Source: Isoetes taiwanensis (taxonomy: Eukaryota; Streptophyta; Lycopodiopsida; Isoetales; Isoetaceae). From it: DNA of 64,000 bases. Positions 47,730 to 58,405 of the stretch are shown piece after piece. Under the pieces are notes generated by a model. That model was not told the DNA's origin. It worked only from the letters and a program-made list of their open reading frames with translations, and ran no database searches. Position numbers and translations under genes: made by a program. Location of the stretch: positions 12,191,654 through 12,255,653 of the forward strand of contig JAJEKV010000018.1 in assembly GCA_021234155.1 (NCBI GenBank). Direction: 5' to 3'. Within the stretch, counting starts at the first letter, position 1; every line of letters begins with the position of its first letter.

Positions 47730-49530
47730 ATGCTCAATATGTGTTACCTGCCCATATTATATACGATCGTGACGGCCGGCGAGGGAGCAAAGGTGAGAAT
47801 ACGAGATCCAGTACCTCACAGATGTCGACGACCTAGGGCGTCATCGGCCGGTGTGTTCATCAACAAATGTAGGGGCAGAATCCGTAGTACTAAGAGCGTA
47901 TCGGCGGATCGGCAGATCACGGACAACTTCTGGAAAGTGTGAGACTCATCCTCAATGGCACCGTTTGGCCCGGCAGCAGCAGGCTTGTCTGGCGAGGGCT
48001 CCCAATCCACGCGTCTCAATCAGAATGGTGATGGGTGGGCACTGTCGCGAATGGAGGCAATGATACCAGCGGCTTTTCGAGCGCCGCTGGGACGCCGGGT
48101 AGAGGCTGCGGGCCGGCCCGGCGATGGGGTTGATGTGCTCCTTGTAATGGGCGTTTGACCTTCTCTAAAAGGGGGTCCCAAAGCTTGAAGCAAAGCGTCG
48201 AGGGTATTCCTTGAGTATCGATCGACCCTATGTGTCCACACGCATCACATGCTCTTGCGTTCCATCTGGCCAACCAGCGATCTCTTACCCTCCAACAAGC
48301 CGCAGGCGGCTGCGGGCCATTGCCTGGCATAAGCCTTGGTCGCGGGGGAACAGCACCCATATTAACCACTTTACAGTAGGCGATGTGTCTGAAGACACCC
48401 TTGCACGGCAGAATCGGTTTCTGTGATCACGATGGGAGGCTGGAAAGTTTCACCCCAAAGTGCGGGTGCCAAAAATGCCTTACACTTTGCTCCAAGTCAT
48501 TCAGTTCGCCAAAGAGATGTAGGGGCCCCAAAACCTCGACCCGTATAGAACCCGGGGCTTTCGACCCGGTAGCGGAGCAGATTTGATGGCCCCAATCATA
48601 GAGCTCTGCACGGTGACTATTATTTTGCATGGCACCCAAAGCTTTCGGCTGTTGTCACCTTAAGCGGATGGGCGTCTCCCAGGCGAGGAGGGAACTCCAC
48701 CCCTAGGTGCCCAGCAGGTGAAAAATGACCTCCACCAGTCGTCGCCGATATGTGAATCACTGATTGGCGTGGGGTGGCGGGGAAGAGGATATGAACCACC
48801 CTAGTCTTGGCATTCAATGCGCGTATCCGTAGCTTTGGCGTAATGTGTCTATGGCATCCGGATGAGACCCATAAAAAGCGGGGTGTGGGCGGAAAGGTCA
48901 ACGTCGTCTTATAAATGGTGGCGGATGACCTGGTGCAAAGCGTATGCCATCCCCATGCTCGATAAGCCGGGGCTCTAAGCGGTCCAGTAGGAGGCCAAAA
49001 AGTGTTGGTGAGAGGGGCACCTGCCCGGGACCGATACCTCTTTTGGTGAATGCTTGGCCCGGGTGCATCACCGCAAAAACAACTCTCATCTGACTGTATA
49101 TGGCATTCCTCGCACGGTGGCGGCCGGTTGACGCGCAGTCTAGCCTGGCTTTTCGAGGGCCGTGTCAAAGCGCCATAAAGTCCACAAGCGGCAATACAAG
49201 TCTGCCCGATGGTTTCAATCGTCTTCAATGGATGCCGCTGATGTAAAGATATGGTCAATCGTTGGTGAAGCGGGGTCTAAAGCACACCGCTTATGTGAGG
49301 GCTGCGCGCATCTAGCGCCTCGCCCGTAGGTGAGCTGGCTGCTTTCGAGAATGCCGATAGCAGTTTGGCAAATCTTGAGCCCGACCATGATCGTCAAGGT
49401 AATTGGTAGGACGGTGTGGATGTAGCCTTGTGAATGGGGACAACCACCTTGTGGTCCATTGTGGAAACCTTCTACGCAATGCTACGTTGACGCAGGGGTA
49501 GTGAGGGGATACAAACCCGATTATGTGCAA
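47730..49530 (-). mobile_element. Degenerate RTE-like non-LTR reverse transcriptase
   Basis: A GC-rich block. On the minus strand, from 49530 downwards, it follows the RT order: a 'PTNY' then TIMVGLKICQTAIGI segment (RT motif 'P.NYR.I.V'); PTIDHIFTSAASIEDD (the 'R...DHI..L' helix, about 49225-49280); PLSPTLFGLLLDRLEPRL (about 48950-49010), the clearest block; then a 'LRIRALNAKTRVV' segment (KTKVV block) and fragments resembling the C-terminal 'LYG.EVWGP' and following helices down to about 48020. The catalytic FADD box is not readable in one frame. At least six frame changes break the gene. It is related to the + strand block at 13.6-15.5 kb. Confidence 0.7.
48898..49089 (-). pseudogene. RT palm fragment with PLSPTLFG block
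   Basis: A 63-codon minus frame holding the most diagnostic motif of this element. It reads GIGPGQVPLSPTLFGLLLDR, where active relatives have GVKQGCPLSPTLFG; the Gln-Gly-Cys part is altered. It ends at an Arg-rich stop just before the position where the metal-binding Asp pair should lie. Confidence 0.7.
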
Positions 49531-51771
49531 CTCATGACATTACAAAAGAAATGCATCTCGAGTTAAAAGGAACCACAAGCTGTAAATTTCCATGCAACTC
49601 GTACGATATCAATGAAATACATTACATCATGATAACGAGTGGATGAAATGCCTATGCATAATATGCCAACGCGATGTTGATTGTACACATGCTACAAAAA
49701 GTTCAACGCTAATGCATGAGAGGAATGCATGTAAGAGGCATACACTCCTGAAAATCTCAATTCAAGGGAATAAGAAAAGTATAGCCTGTTAACATCATGA
49801 GAATACGAATGAGAAGGACCACTAAAATGAAGCCCAAAGATGCATTATGAATACCACGCCCAATATGCAAACTCACTCGCATGCCACATGCACCACAGAA
49901 GCAGGTCACATGCCATCTTAAATGAATTCATAACCCACTTATTGCTAAGAAATGTGATAACCCATCACCCATCTTGATGTTGACACCCAGATGTCCTTTG
50001 TGTTGATGCAAAGATCACTTGCCAAGCTGACGTCGATGGTGCTAAACATTTCGTGGTTGAAGAAATATGCTTACTGCACCATGGTTGTATAGCAAAATCA
50101 CACGATTCAAAACAAAAATAAGCCATTTTCAAGACCACAACTTACTTGCCAACAACCTTTCTAAGGGAACTAGCCCTACAAGACCTAAGAAAATAACCTC
50201 CCAGATATGAACCATGTATACAACCAATGCAACCAAATTTATAAGGACAAGATGCGTAAAATAACTCGCGGTAGACAAGTTGCCATGACAAAACTGCCTA
50301 GCAGAGATCTACCTCATGGCATCTTTAGGGTCCTATAAGCTCTAGGGTATAACATATAACCTAAATATACGCTTGTTGGCTTTAAAGCTATCTTGCTAGA
50401 ATAACTCTAAGTTCAGTTATGACAATTCACTTACATCTAATGTTATATCACAACCATAATGATGACAAGAACTTCTTTTATCACAAGACGACCTGTTCTC
50501 TAATCATACAAAAATTGATATCCTTATGTAATCTGCCATGTTGAGCAAACCCTGAGGTGTTGAGTAATATGGGGCATCGATCGAAGTGTATGTGCAAGAG
50601 TATCACATGCAACAACTAATACTTTCACATAGTGTTACCTATAACGTAGAAGCTATAAAGCCCAAAGAGATTCACGAGCAAGAAAAGAAAAAATCAAAGA
50701 ATAGGGGCACTAGGGAGACAAAAAGCAAAACACGCCTAGCAGGCAAAGATAGAAGGACAAGCCCCAACCGAATTCTGTAACAAACCAAGCATAAAAGATG
50801 AAAGAGGGAAAAAAGCACCCGGTAACCCCAAAAAGAGGACAAGATAATCCGATAACCGTATCCTTGCCAAGAGAGGAAATACCAAAACAAATGGGAAAAA
50901 GCTTGTGGTGAATGACGCCGAGGTCGTGATGTATGTCGAATTTGAGGTCCGATGTGTGAGGATGTTGCGCCGCGAAAGAATGACCCATCAAAGAGAGTAA
51001 GAAACAAAAACTTCGGAGCCTAGTAGTACCGAGACGAACTCAGGTGAGGGTTCTTTGCAGCCCAGGATTAATACGAAAAGAGAGATTTTAAACGCGGGCG
51101 AAAGGGCATTGATGCGTGGTAGGATGCGGATGAGGACCGGGTGAACCCCCGGGAACCGATCCATCAAGTGGGGCAAGGCCCACAATATGGCAAAGGAGGA
51201 ATCAAAGCAAGCTGATAGATTGCAGACTAAAGGCAGGAAACAAAGAAACAAGATATTTGAGCAAATATATGAGAAACTAGAATGCAAATTGGAACCTCCG
51301 GAACCAAACAAACTGAAAACACAGGAAACACGGAAAGAGGGAAGCAAACGATCAAACCAAGGGCGGGCAGAGCTCAGAGATATGGCAAAAGAGGCACCCA
51401 AAAAGAAGAACCAGAAGAACTGGAAGCAACGATCTAGAAAACCACTCGAACCAGATCAAAATGGAAGAACTGGAAGCAAACAATCAAAACAGAAGAATTG
51501 GAAGTAAATGATCCAGGAGAACCACTTGAACCAGATCAAAACAAATCACTCGAATCAAACCTACTTGTAACTGCAACCAAACACAAAAAAAGAAGAACAC
51601 ACTAATCCATCAGAACAAACTAACCTTTGAAAAGCCAAAGAATCCGAGCAAGCAGCAGCACCTCGGAAGCAATCACGCAAAAGGTAACTTATTGAAAAGA
51701 AAGAATCATAAATAATTTGACGCTTACTTTCTGATGCTTACTTCGCTAGGAGAATAGATTTGTGGTCGTGA
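49531..51771. other. Unassigned; second purine-biased stretch from about 50.6 kb
   Basis: 49531-50580 is AT-rich with no frames of note. From 50586 the + strand becomes purine-rich, giving Lys-rich + frames (51187-51507, 106 codons) and hydrophobic minus frames. A roughly 80-bp tandem pair (agaaga.ctggaag.aa...) lies at 51413-51540. No gene is recognised. Confidence 0.35.
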
Positions 51772-51933
51772 GATGGGATGGAAACTTGTGGAGGCAAAAG
51801 AGAAAGAATGAAAAAGGAGCTCAAGAGAACGCCGATGACTAGAAAAGAAGAATGAAGCCGTATAAATAGGAGAGGCGAGGAAGGCCGTCCCCATCTAAGG
51901 AATGTCAGTTCTATTGTTATGGCAATAGAACTG
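51772..51933 (+). promoter_or_regulatory. LTR-like TATA module with perfect hairpin
   Basis: Matches 43764-43975: 'gaacttgtggaggcaaaa' type start, GGAGCTCAAGAGAA, TATAAATAGGAGAGGCG (51861), GTCCCCATCTAAGGAATG. It ends in a perfect 11-bp inverted repeat, CAGTTCTATTG (51906-51916) with CAATAGAACTG (51923-51933), 6-nt loop. The stem lies about 45 bp after the TATA box, around where transcription would start. The ORF at 51977 follows within 45 bp. It may be the 5' promoter or LTR end of the element downstream. Confidence 0.55.
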
Positions 51934-51976
51934 TGGCATTACACAACCAGTATCCTCATTTCCTTAATCGTGGTAT

Positions 51977-52558
51977 ATGATTGATGTCACTCTCTTGCCT
52001 GTGCCTACTTTATTAGTTAAGAAATATGGACAAGGAGATGGTTTCTCTGTAGAGAGGGGAAAGGCACCAGCTATACCATCCGAGGAGGACGATGAGCGTG
52101 TAAGTATGGATGACTTTGTTCGCTGGAAGCAGTTGGCCGACCAGATGCCACTGCATCAGGTGTACCATATTATTATTGACCTCAAATCCAAGACCAAGAC
52201 TAAAGTCCTCTACGAACTTGCCGAGTATTGTATGAATGACTTCATTGACTTCAACGACTTCAACCCTACTGAGTTCCCCTCCGAGGTACAACAATTGCTT
52301 CAATTTCACCAGGAGACTATAGAACTGGTTGACGCCCTCTTGTGCTTGCGACATCTTATGTTGCAAGAGGCCTCGTCACAACCACCTGAGAAAGCCTTTG
52401 TTACTATGGGACCTCGCGTTCCGAATATTAATATGGTGGATATCCCCATGGAATCGGATGAGGACAGGGAAGATCTTTGTGACAACAAGGATCATTTGAG
52501 GGGAGAAAAGCAAGAAGCTATGGAAGAGGAAGTGACCATAGACCTCGACAGGAGGTAG
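51977..52558 (+). CDS. 193-aa protein of unknown function upstream of gypsy gag
   Basis: Intact ORF, ATG 51977 to TAG 52556. The protein is acidic, with a central part rich in aromatic and hydrophobic residues (DDFVRWKQLADQMPLHQVYH; FIDFNDFN) that looks alpha-helical, and a strongly acidic C-terminus. There is no signal peptide, membrane segment, zinc finger or enzyme motif. It begins 44 bp after the TATA/hairpin module and lies about 0.7 kb before the gypsy gag remnant, same strand. It is unbroken although gag-pol behind it is full of stops. It may be an extra element ORF (Tat/Ogre gypsy elements carry one before gag), or part of a host gene. I recognise no homologue. Confidence 0.5.
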   Translation: MIDVTLLPVPTLLVKKYGQGDGFSVERGKAPAIPSEEDDERVSMDDFVRWKQLADQMPLHQVYHIIIDLKSKTKTKVLYELAEYCMNDFIDFNDFNPTEFPSEVQQLLQFHQETIELVDALLCLRHLMLQEASSQPPEKAFVTMGPRVPNINMVDIPMESDEDREDLCDNKDHLRGEKQEAMEEEVTIDLDRR

Positions 52559-52593
52559 CCACCTCTGCTATACCTGAGGTTTAGGAAACCATA

Positions 52594-52955
52594 CCACTCG
52601 CTTCTTCCTTTCGGTCTTTAAGAAAGAGCAGGTCCTCTTCATTGCCCGAGATCTGATTCGGGAGGCCGAAGCATCATGGTGGGCACTCTGTACTTTATCC
52701 ACCTTAGCCGGGCATAAGAAGCTCCAACCTCGCATGCTAACATATGTGCTCGTGCATCATGACCTTGTCTTGGTCGCCTTGGGGCAAGATATTGCTGCAT
52801 GGATGAGCACGAAACTCCTTGTGGCCACGATGTTTCCCTCGGAGATTGCGTCCGTGGCTGCCCTTACCATTAGCCCCGACGTAACCTCGCTTCGTCACCG
52901 CCAACCGTCGGCGCCTCCAACTTTGATGGATGAAGATGCAGGACCCAGTTCTTGA
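52594..52955 (+). pseudogene. Continuation frame, unknown, ends TGA 52953
   Basis: An open stretch of about 120 codons in a different frame from the 193-aa ORF, separated from it by about 35 bp with stops. It reads like real protein (VLFIARDLIREAEASWWALC; then ALGQDIAAWMSTKLLVATMF), helical and mildly hydrophobic, with a Ser/Pro-rich end. It probably formed one protein with the preceding ORF, or is a second exon. The function is unknown. Confidence 0.4.
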
Positions 52956-53078
52956 TTGTATTCTCTGTTATAGATGTATGGCCTTAGGTCATTAAGAAAT
53001 GTGTAACAAGGAACTTGGTACTTGTATGCCATCCTTTAATATGACCTTTTGATATTTTATGTATTAGCCTCTGTGTCT

Positions 53079-53084
53079 AATAAA
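53079..53084 (+). terminator. Possible poly(A) signal
   Basis: AATAAA about 125 bp after the TGA at 52953, in an AT-rich 3'UTR-like stretch. It would fit the end of the upstream transcription unit. Such hexamers are common by chance. Confidence 0.25.
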
Positions 53085-53230
53085 TGTCTTGCATGGAAAT
53101 TATAATTCTATGGTTGTACATCTTGCTTATCTTTATTCTTTATTTGTGTTTTAGACGGTGCACATCACCCTCCTTGGGATACCCCTGTGCAACCAGGTCA
53201 CTTAACTCTGAAGCAAGAGCTCATACGTAT

Positions 53231-54322
53231 GAATCGTCGGCTTATTGAGCCCCAAGCGTACTCCAAAACAATCCGCTAGCAATACTGTAGGAGTATGGAC
53301 TCGAAGTTCTTGCTGTAGCTAATAACCAATTGCTGCTACCACCACCTGCACCAGCACCCGCTCCAGGTACATCCACATACTCAAAACGTACTCGGAGCAA
53401 TTTATCATCCGATGCAAGCTCTGATTCATTGGTGTCGTCGACTTTCTAGAAATCGTCAGGAGGTCATGCCAAGTTCCATAAAAAGGACTATCAGAAGACA
53501 GTGGATTCTGCCATCACAAGTATTTGGAAGAACCGTAAGTTGACCCAGTTTTCGGGTAAAACTAGATCGGGTATGGATGTCGAATCCTGGTTAGACGAGA
53601 TGCATGAGTTTGGCAATCATATGGAATGACAAAAAAGATATCGGCAAGGTCGTTACTACCAACCTCACGGGGTCAACACGTATTTGGTGGAAAGGATATG
53701 CTCGCTCTCATGGATTGACACGAGGCAGGTGTCGATTCAAGATTTTTGCTAAAGCACTCAAATCTCATTATGTCCTAACAGCACATCGCTGCCAACAGAT
53801 TCAGACTTTCTACCGCCTGGAACAGAGGAACCTCATGGTCCATGCATACACGAATGAGTTCATGCATTTACGGTTGTATGTGCCAATGATTAATGAACAC
53901 AGGGCAGTGGAAGGTTACATTGAGGGGTTATCCCCCACACTTCGGAAGATGGCGCAAGCCATACCATAGATCCAAGAACGGTAGCAGAGGCCAAAGCTAA
54001 GACCCTTAGCTTGGAGGAAGATGGTCCCAAATACCAGTCACAACGTTCCTCTACCTTTGGTCAGAGCAGGAACTATACACCTTACCGGGGATGCTCTCCT
54101 AGCCCAGGACATCCCTAGCCGCATGTGTATCAGAAGAAAGACATAAAAGTCTCTTTCAATGTACCAACTAAGTCCGTTAATGCCACAGGAACCATGCGAG
54201 AAATTCTCCAAGCAATTCCAAGGGAAGCTCGTGAGCAGTTACGAAAGGACATAACCTATTTTTGGTGTTTTCGACCAGGGCATCGCATGCAGGAATGCCC
54301 ACATGTTATCCAAGCTGCATAA
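53231..54322 (+). pseudogene. Gypsy gag, broken
   Basis: The capsid-like part is readable at 53530-53969: ESWLDEMHEF, then WWKGYARSHGL and, later, a conserved 'Y.LEQRNL.VHAYTNEF' segment, which is the usual retrotransposon Gag pattern. A zinc knuckle follows at 54257-54298 (WCFRPGHRMQEC); its first Cys position is Tyr, so the CCHC set is incomplete. Frames change near 53625 and between 53969 and 54125. Gag packages element RNA in the cytoplasm; this one is not functional. Confidence 0.8.
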
Positions 54323-54337
54323 GCCGCCCTCACAGAA

Positions 54338-54915
54338 GTGGATTGGGAACATATGTTGCCATCATTTGACCCTCCAACCATTGCTGACGATGAAGCTCTA
54401 GATTATATACAAGGTGAGTCCCATATTTGTGCCTCTATTGAGATGGGTCAAACAGACAGTCAGCCTACCGTCATATCCACAATTGGCCAAGTTGACAGTA
54501 AACCTTTTGTCATCCTTATAGATACGGGTAGTACACATAAGAATAGTAGAAGTCTTACATCTTACTCCTTTGAGATCAAAGCCGTATCTAATTACGCTGG
54601 ATAGTGTGGCCGTTCATCATATACAGGGCCGACGCATTAATTTGAACATCCAGTTGCCAGGAGCACACATCGGCTAGTATGATCTCATTGTGGGTATGGA
54701 ATTCTTGGCTGCTACAAAAGCAAAGATTGATTGTGAGAAACGGAAAGTTACCTTTAACGTAGCTAATGGAGCTCGTGTAACTATAGCAGGTAAAGCAGTT
54801 GTCCCAATTATGCAGTGTATTTCATTACGTCAGTTGGATAAAGCCATTAGGAGGTGTCAGGTTGCTTGCATTGTTAGGCTTGCGTCAGTAGAGGCCATTT
54901 CTAAACAGGAAGAAG
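54338..54915 (+). pseudogene. Gypsy aspartic protease, broken
   Basis: The active-site loop VILIDTGSTH is at about 54511-54540, with the catalytic DTGS intact. The second half is in another frame, 54690-54900, and includes VGMEFLAATKAKIDC, the usual C-terminal Gly-Met-(D/E) block. The join is broken near 54605. The protease would cleave the polyprotein. Confidence 0.85.
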
Positions 54916-54918
54916 TCA

Positions 54919-55790
54919 GTGAAAGCTTGCCCATCTGCCTTACTTCGCAAATTCCACGACCTTTTTCCAGATGAAATTCAAAAATTACCACCCGTCAGAG
55001 GCGTGGAATGTCAAATCACAGTGGAACCCCGTACTAAGCCTACCAGTAAGGCCTCGTATCGTATGAGCACACCCAAATTGGCAGAGCTTAAGAAGCAGTT
55101 CCAAGAGCTTCTCAAGTTAGGGTTCATTCGGCCAAATGTATCACCCTTTGACGCCCCTATTTTGTTTGTGAAGAAAAGGGATGGCACCTTGCGCATGTGC
55201 ATCGATTACAAGCAATTGAATAAACACACAATTAAGAATACTGCGTGCCGATGATCTCATGGATCAATTGCAAGGGGCAAAGTACTTTACGAATATTAAT
55301 CTTCGCTCAAGATATCACCAGATAAAGATTAAAAGGATGACATCCATAAGTCCGCCTTTCGGACACGTTATGAGCACTATGAGTTTACCGTTATGCCCTT
55401 TGGGCTAACCAATGCTCCTGCTACATTCATGAGATTGATGAACCATGTCTTCCGCAAATATGTGGATGATTTTGTCATCATTTTCTTCGATGATATTCTT
55501 ATTTGCAGCAAAACCTTGGAAGACCATGAGCGTCATCTCTTGCAGAAGTTGAGATGCCATCAACTTTATGCTAAATTTTCCAAATGCAAGTTTGCAACTA
55601 CCAAGGTGGATTACTTGGGATACATTGTTTCTACTGATGGCATATCAACAGATCCAGCCAACATTGAGGCGGTCAAGGAATGGCCTGTTCCAACGAATGT
55701 GTCGGAGGTCCGCAGTTTTCTAGGTTGGCGAGCTATTACCGCAAATTTGTTAAGGACTTCGCCAAGCTGCAGTGCTTCTTACATACCTTA
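54919..55790 (+). pseudogene. Gypsy reverse transcriptase, broken
   Basis: 54919-55254 holds the N-terminal [22 protein letters not shown], then [11 protein letters not shown]. After a frame change near 55240, 55393-55740 holds [12 protein letters not shown] and the catalytic block [10 protein letters not shown] (about 55482-55508), with both metal-binding Asp residues present; Tyr of the usual YxDD is Phe. The frame shifts again near 55722, in the conserved FLGL...YYR block, at a T run that is one base short. Confidence 0.9.
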
Positions 55791-55839
55791 CAAAACATGA
55801 GAAGGTTAAAGATCATTGAAAAGAGAAAGTCCAGGCTGG

Positions 55840-56280
55840 ATTTCAGTCATTAGAGGATGCTTTGACAACCACTCCAGTTCTTACCTTGCCAGATCCTCAG
55901 AAGGATAAGTGGGTTGCCACAGACGCCAGTAAGATCACTACGGGTGGTGTATTAATGCAAGAAGGTAGGGCAATCGAGTATAACTCTAAGAAGATGAACG
56001 ATGCGGAACAGCGATACCCCACACATGACCAGGTGTTACTCGTGGTTGTGCGTGCCTTGTATATTTGAAGACATTACTTGCTTGGAAAATGATTCCAGTT
56101 AGATACAGATCACCAAAGTCTCTAGTATATCTTCACGCAATCCCACCTCAATCTTAGGAAGTGATGATTGATGGAATTCCTGGAGGAATATGATTTTGAA
56201 GTTGTGTATAAGCCGAGCAAGCATAATATTGTTGTCGACGCTCTTTTCAGGCATCCATTAGTCACTTGCATGTATTGTAA
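55840..56280 (+). pseudogene. Gypsy RNase H domain, broken
   Basis: WVATDASKITTGGVLMQ (about 55909-55960) carries the first catalytic Asp, and 'YPTHDQVLLVVV' the Glu-equivalent region, where Asp/Gln replace the usual KE. After stops near 56067-56165 the frame resumes with MEFLEEYDFEVVYKPSKHNI (56171-56230) and VDALFR, the C-terminal block. One RNase H domain only is visible. Confidence 0.8.
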
Positions 56281-56383
56281 TGCGATTTCCACTCTCACAG
56301 TGAGTGTTAAGCAGATAGAGCAAACTCTTCCTCTAAATCCTAAATTTTAGTAAATATAGCAAAGTCTATCCAAGGAAGCCAGA

Positions 56384-57639
56384 ATGGGTAAGGAGAGAGA
56401 GGCTTTTTGCCATTATAAGAAGGAAGGTAACCTTCTTTATTGTAAGAATAAGTTATGCGTGCCGAAAACATCAGGAGTCCGCAAGCTCATTCTCCACGAT
56501 ACACATAACAGTCCTATAGCGGGGCATGCGAGATTCATGAAGACATATTTTAAGATGCGCTCCAGCCATTTTTGGCCAGGTATGAAGAGGCACATTGCGA
56601 GCTACATTAAGCAATGCTAGATATGTCAGCAGACAAAGGCTGAACAATTGCAGGTCCCAAGAGAATTAAAGCCCTTGGATGTTCCTAATACAAAATGGGA
56701 AGTTATTACCATGGATTTTATCGTGCACTCTAAGGGGCTTCGATGCTTTAATGGTTGTGGTCGACAAGCTTTCCAAAATGGCGCATTTCTTGCCATGTCG
56801 AACCACGGACATCACACTAGATACCGCCTTGTTGTTCACTAGAGAGATATTCTACCTCCATGGGATGCCACATACCATTATATCGGACCTTGATCCTAAG
56901 TTTGTTAGTGCATTTTGGAAGGATTTCTTTAGCACTATTCAAACTAAGCTTGCCATGAGCACGGCTTACCACCCACAGATGGATGACCAAACCGAGCGTA
57001 CCAATCACATAATAGAAGATATGCTACATAAATATGTCTGGAATAAGCAAATCCCAATAGGCAGATTATATCCATTTGATGGAGTTTGCTTATAACAGTA
57101 CTAAACATGAGTCCTCAAGGATGTCTCCTTTTATGATCAACTATGGCTATCAATGCCTTACTCCAGACACATGACATAATCCCGTTTCCAAGATGGAAGT
57201 GTCTCAGCAGTTATTTACAGAGATGCACGCTTTGGTTGAACAAATTCGAGGATATTTGTTAGCTGTCAGAAGCCGGCAAAAGAGCCTTGCCGATAGGCAT
57301 CGTACGCCACGAGAATTTCAAGTTGGCGAATCGGTATGGTTAAAGATTAAGGTTAAGCACGCCAAGCTAAAAATTGGGAATTGCAAGAAGCTGACACCTA
57401 GATGGGCGGGACCCTTTGAGATAACTGAGAGGATAGGCTCCCAAGCCTACCAGTTGAACTTACTCGGACATTTGAAGGTCTATAAAGTCTTTCACGTGAG
57501 CCTTCTCAAGAAGCATACACCTGATCTGGAGGAGATTCTTGATAATGCATACCAACACTTCGGAGATGACTTTAAGATCGGGTTGGAGCTTTTAGGAAAG
57601 CCAACATTTTGGGATGGAAGTCTTCTGCAAAATGCATAG
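56384..57639 (+). pseudogene. Gypsy integrase, broken
   Basis: The zinc-binding HHCC region is at about 56490-56635; an in-frame TAG (56618-56620) falls between the two Cys. The catalytic core has ITMDF (first Asp, about 56705-56720), ISDLDPKFVSAFWKDFF (second Asp) and YHPQMDDQTERTNH (catalytic Glu, about 56968-57010). The C-terminal part, 57193-57639, is open and ends with the conserved HVSLLKKHTPD followed by a short divergent tail; no chromodomain is seen. Frames change near 56735 and 57060. The call is secure; the copy is dead. Confidence 0.9.
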
Positions 57640-58405
57640 CAAAATGGAGCTGAGGAGACAATGTTTTGATGAAATTATCCGTCTTGATATACAAGCTGCA
57701 TCTGTTTATGTGCAGATGTAAAGGCCTAATTATGGAATTAATTTTCAAAAAGGGTATTATGCACGATGACTTGAACTTTCATAAACACTTCGTCATTTAA
57801 ATTTTCCAGGGAGTACCATTAGCATGCTAAGCTCTGACTATTCTTCAACACCTTCGACATTCAAATTGTTAGCCAAAGGAGACTTCTTAAATGCATGGGG
57901 TGGAATTCCATCCTTTTACGCACTATTTCTAGAACTTGTTCAACGGATTTTCTGTTATAATAACTGACTCTAGATTAGCAGTGTAAAGTTTTCAGGGCTG
58001 TTGTTTGTAATCAATTGGAATCTGAAATTTCAATAGACATAATTTTCTGCAAGTAGATTAAGAGTCAATAAATGGCTCAAAAATCCGATCCGCTAAGATT
58101 ATTGCGCTACCTAGCTAGTTTTCAAATTCAAACAGAGAATTTACCAATAATAAACAAATAACATTGTAAGGTTGATAATTATATATAAATACCTAAAACT
58201 CTGTGAAGCCTAAATGCCCACCAAATAAGACTTTGCCAAAGTCTTTTGGCGTGCATGTAATTTTCATAACTTTTTTTGTTATTTGTTATTTAGGAACCAA
58301 GTAAATTTCTGAGCAAATAATTAAAAGTGCTTTTAACCAATTATGTTATTTTGACAATTTTCATATTACGAAATATCCTTCCGAAAGGTAGCACGAGAGA
58401 CGGCG
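57640..58405. other. Intergenic / CPOX upstream region
   Basis: AT-rich, no frame of note. It should hold the CPOX promoter and 5'UTR. A TATATAAAT string at about 58183-58191 is a candidate TATA element 215 bp before the ATG, unproven. No retrotransposon 3' LTR was found here. Confidence 0.4.

Larger units (their letters stand above)
53170..57639 (+). mobile_element. Ty3/gypsy retrotransposon gag-pol, degenerate
   Basis: The domain order gag, protease, RT, RNase H, integrase on the + strand identifies Ty3/gypsy (in Ty1/copia the integrase precedes RT). All domains are present but split by at least ten frameshifts or stops, so the copy is inactive. No LTR pair was found: the TATA module at 51.8 kb could be the 5' end, but nothing similar follows 57.64 kb. 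No chromodomain is readable at the integrase C-terminus. It lies head-on in the same strand as the CPOX gene, ending about 0.77 kb before it. Confidence 0.9.

Noticed and set aside
44575-51507. Lys/Arg-rich + frames as nucleic-acid-binding proteins
   Set aside because: Same compositional cause; the frames are broken by indels between the duplicated copies.
51772-57639. Complete LTR retrotransposon bounded by a pair of LTRs
   Set aside because: The 51.8-kb module has no counterpart after the integrase up to 58.4 kb, and no clear primer-binding site follows it.
57480-57639. Chromodomain at the integrase C-terminus
   Set aside because: The tail after HVSLLKKHTPD is short and lacks the chromodomain aromatic cage pattern.
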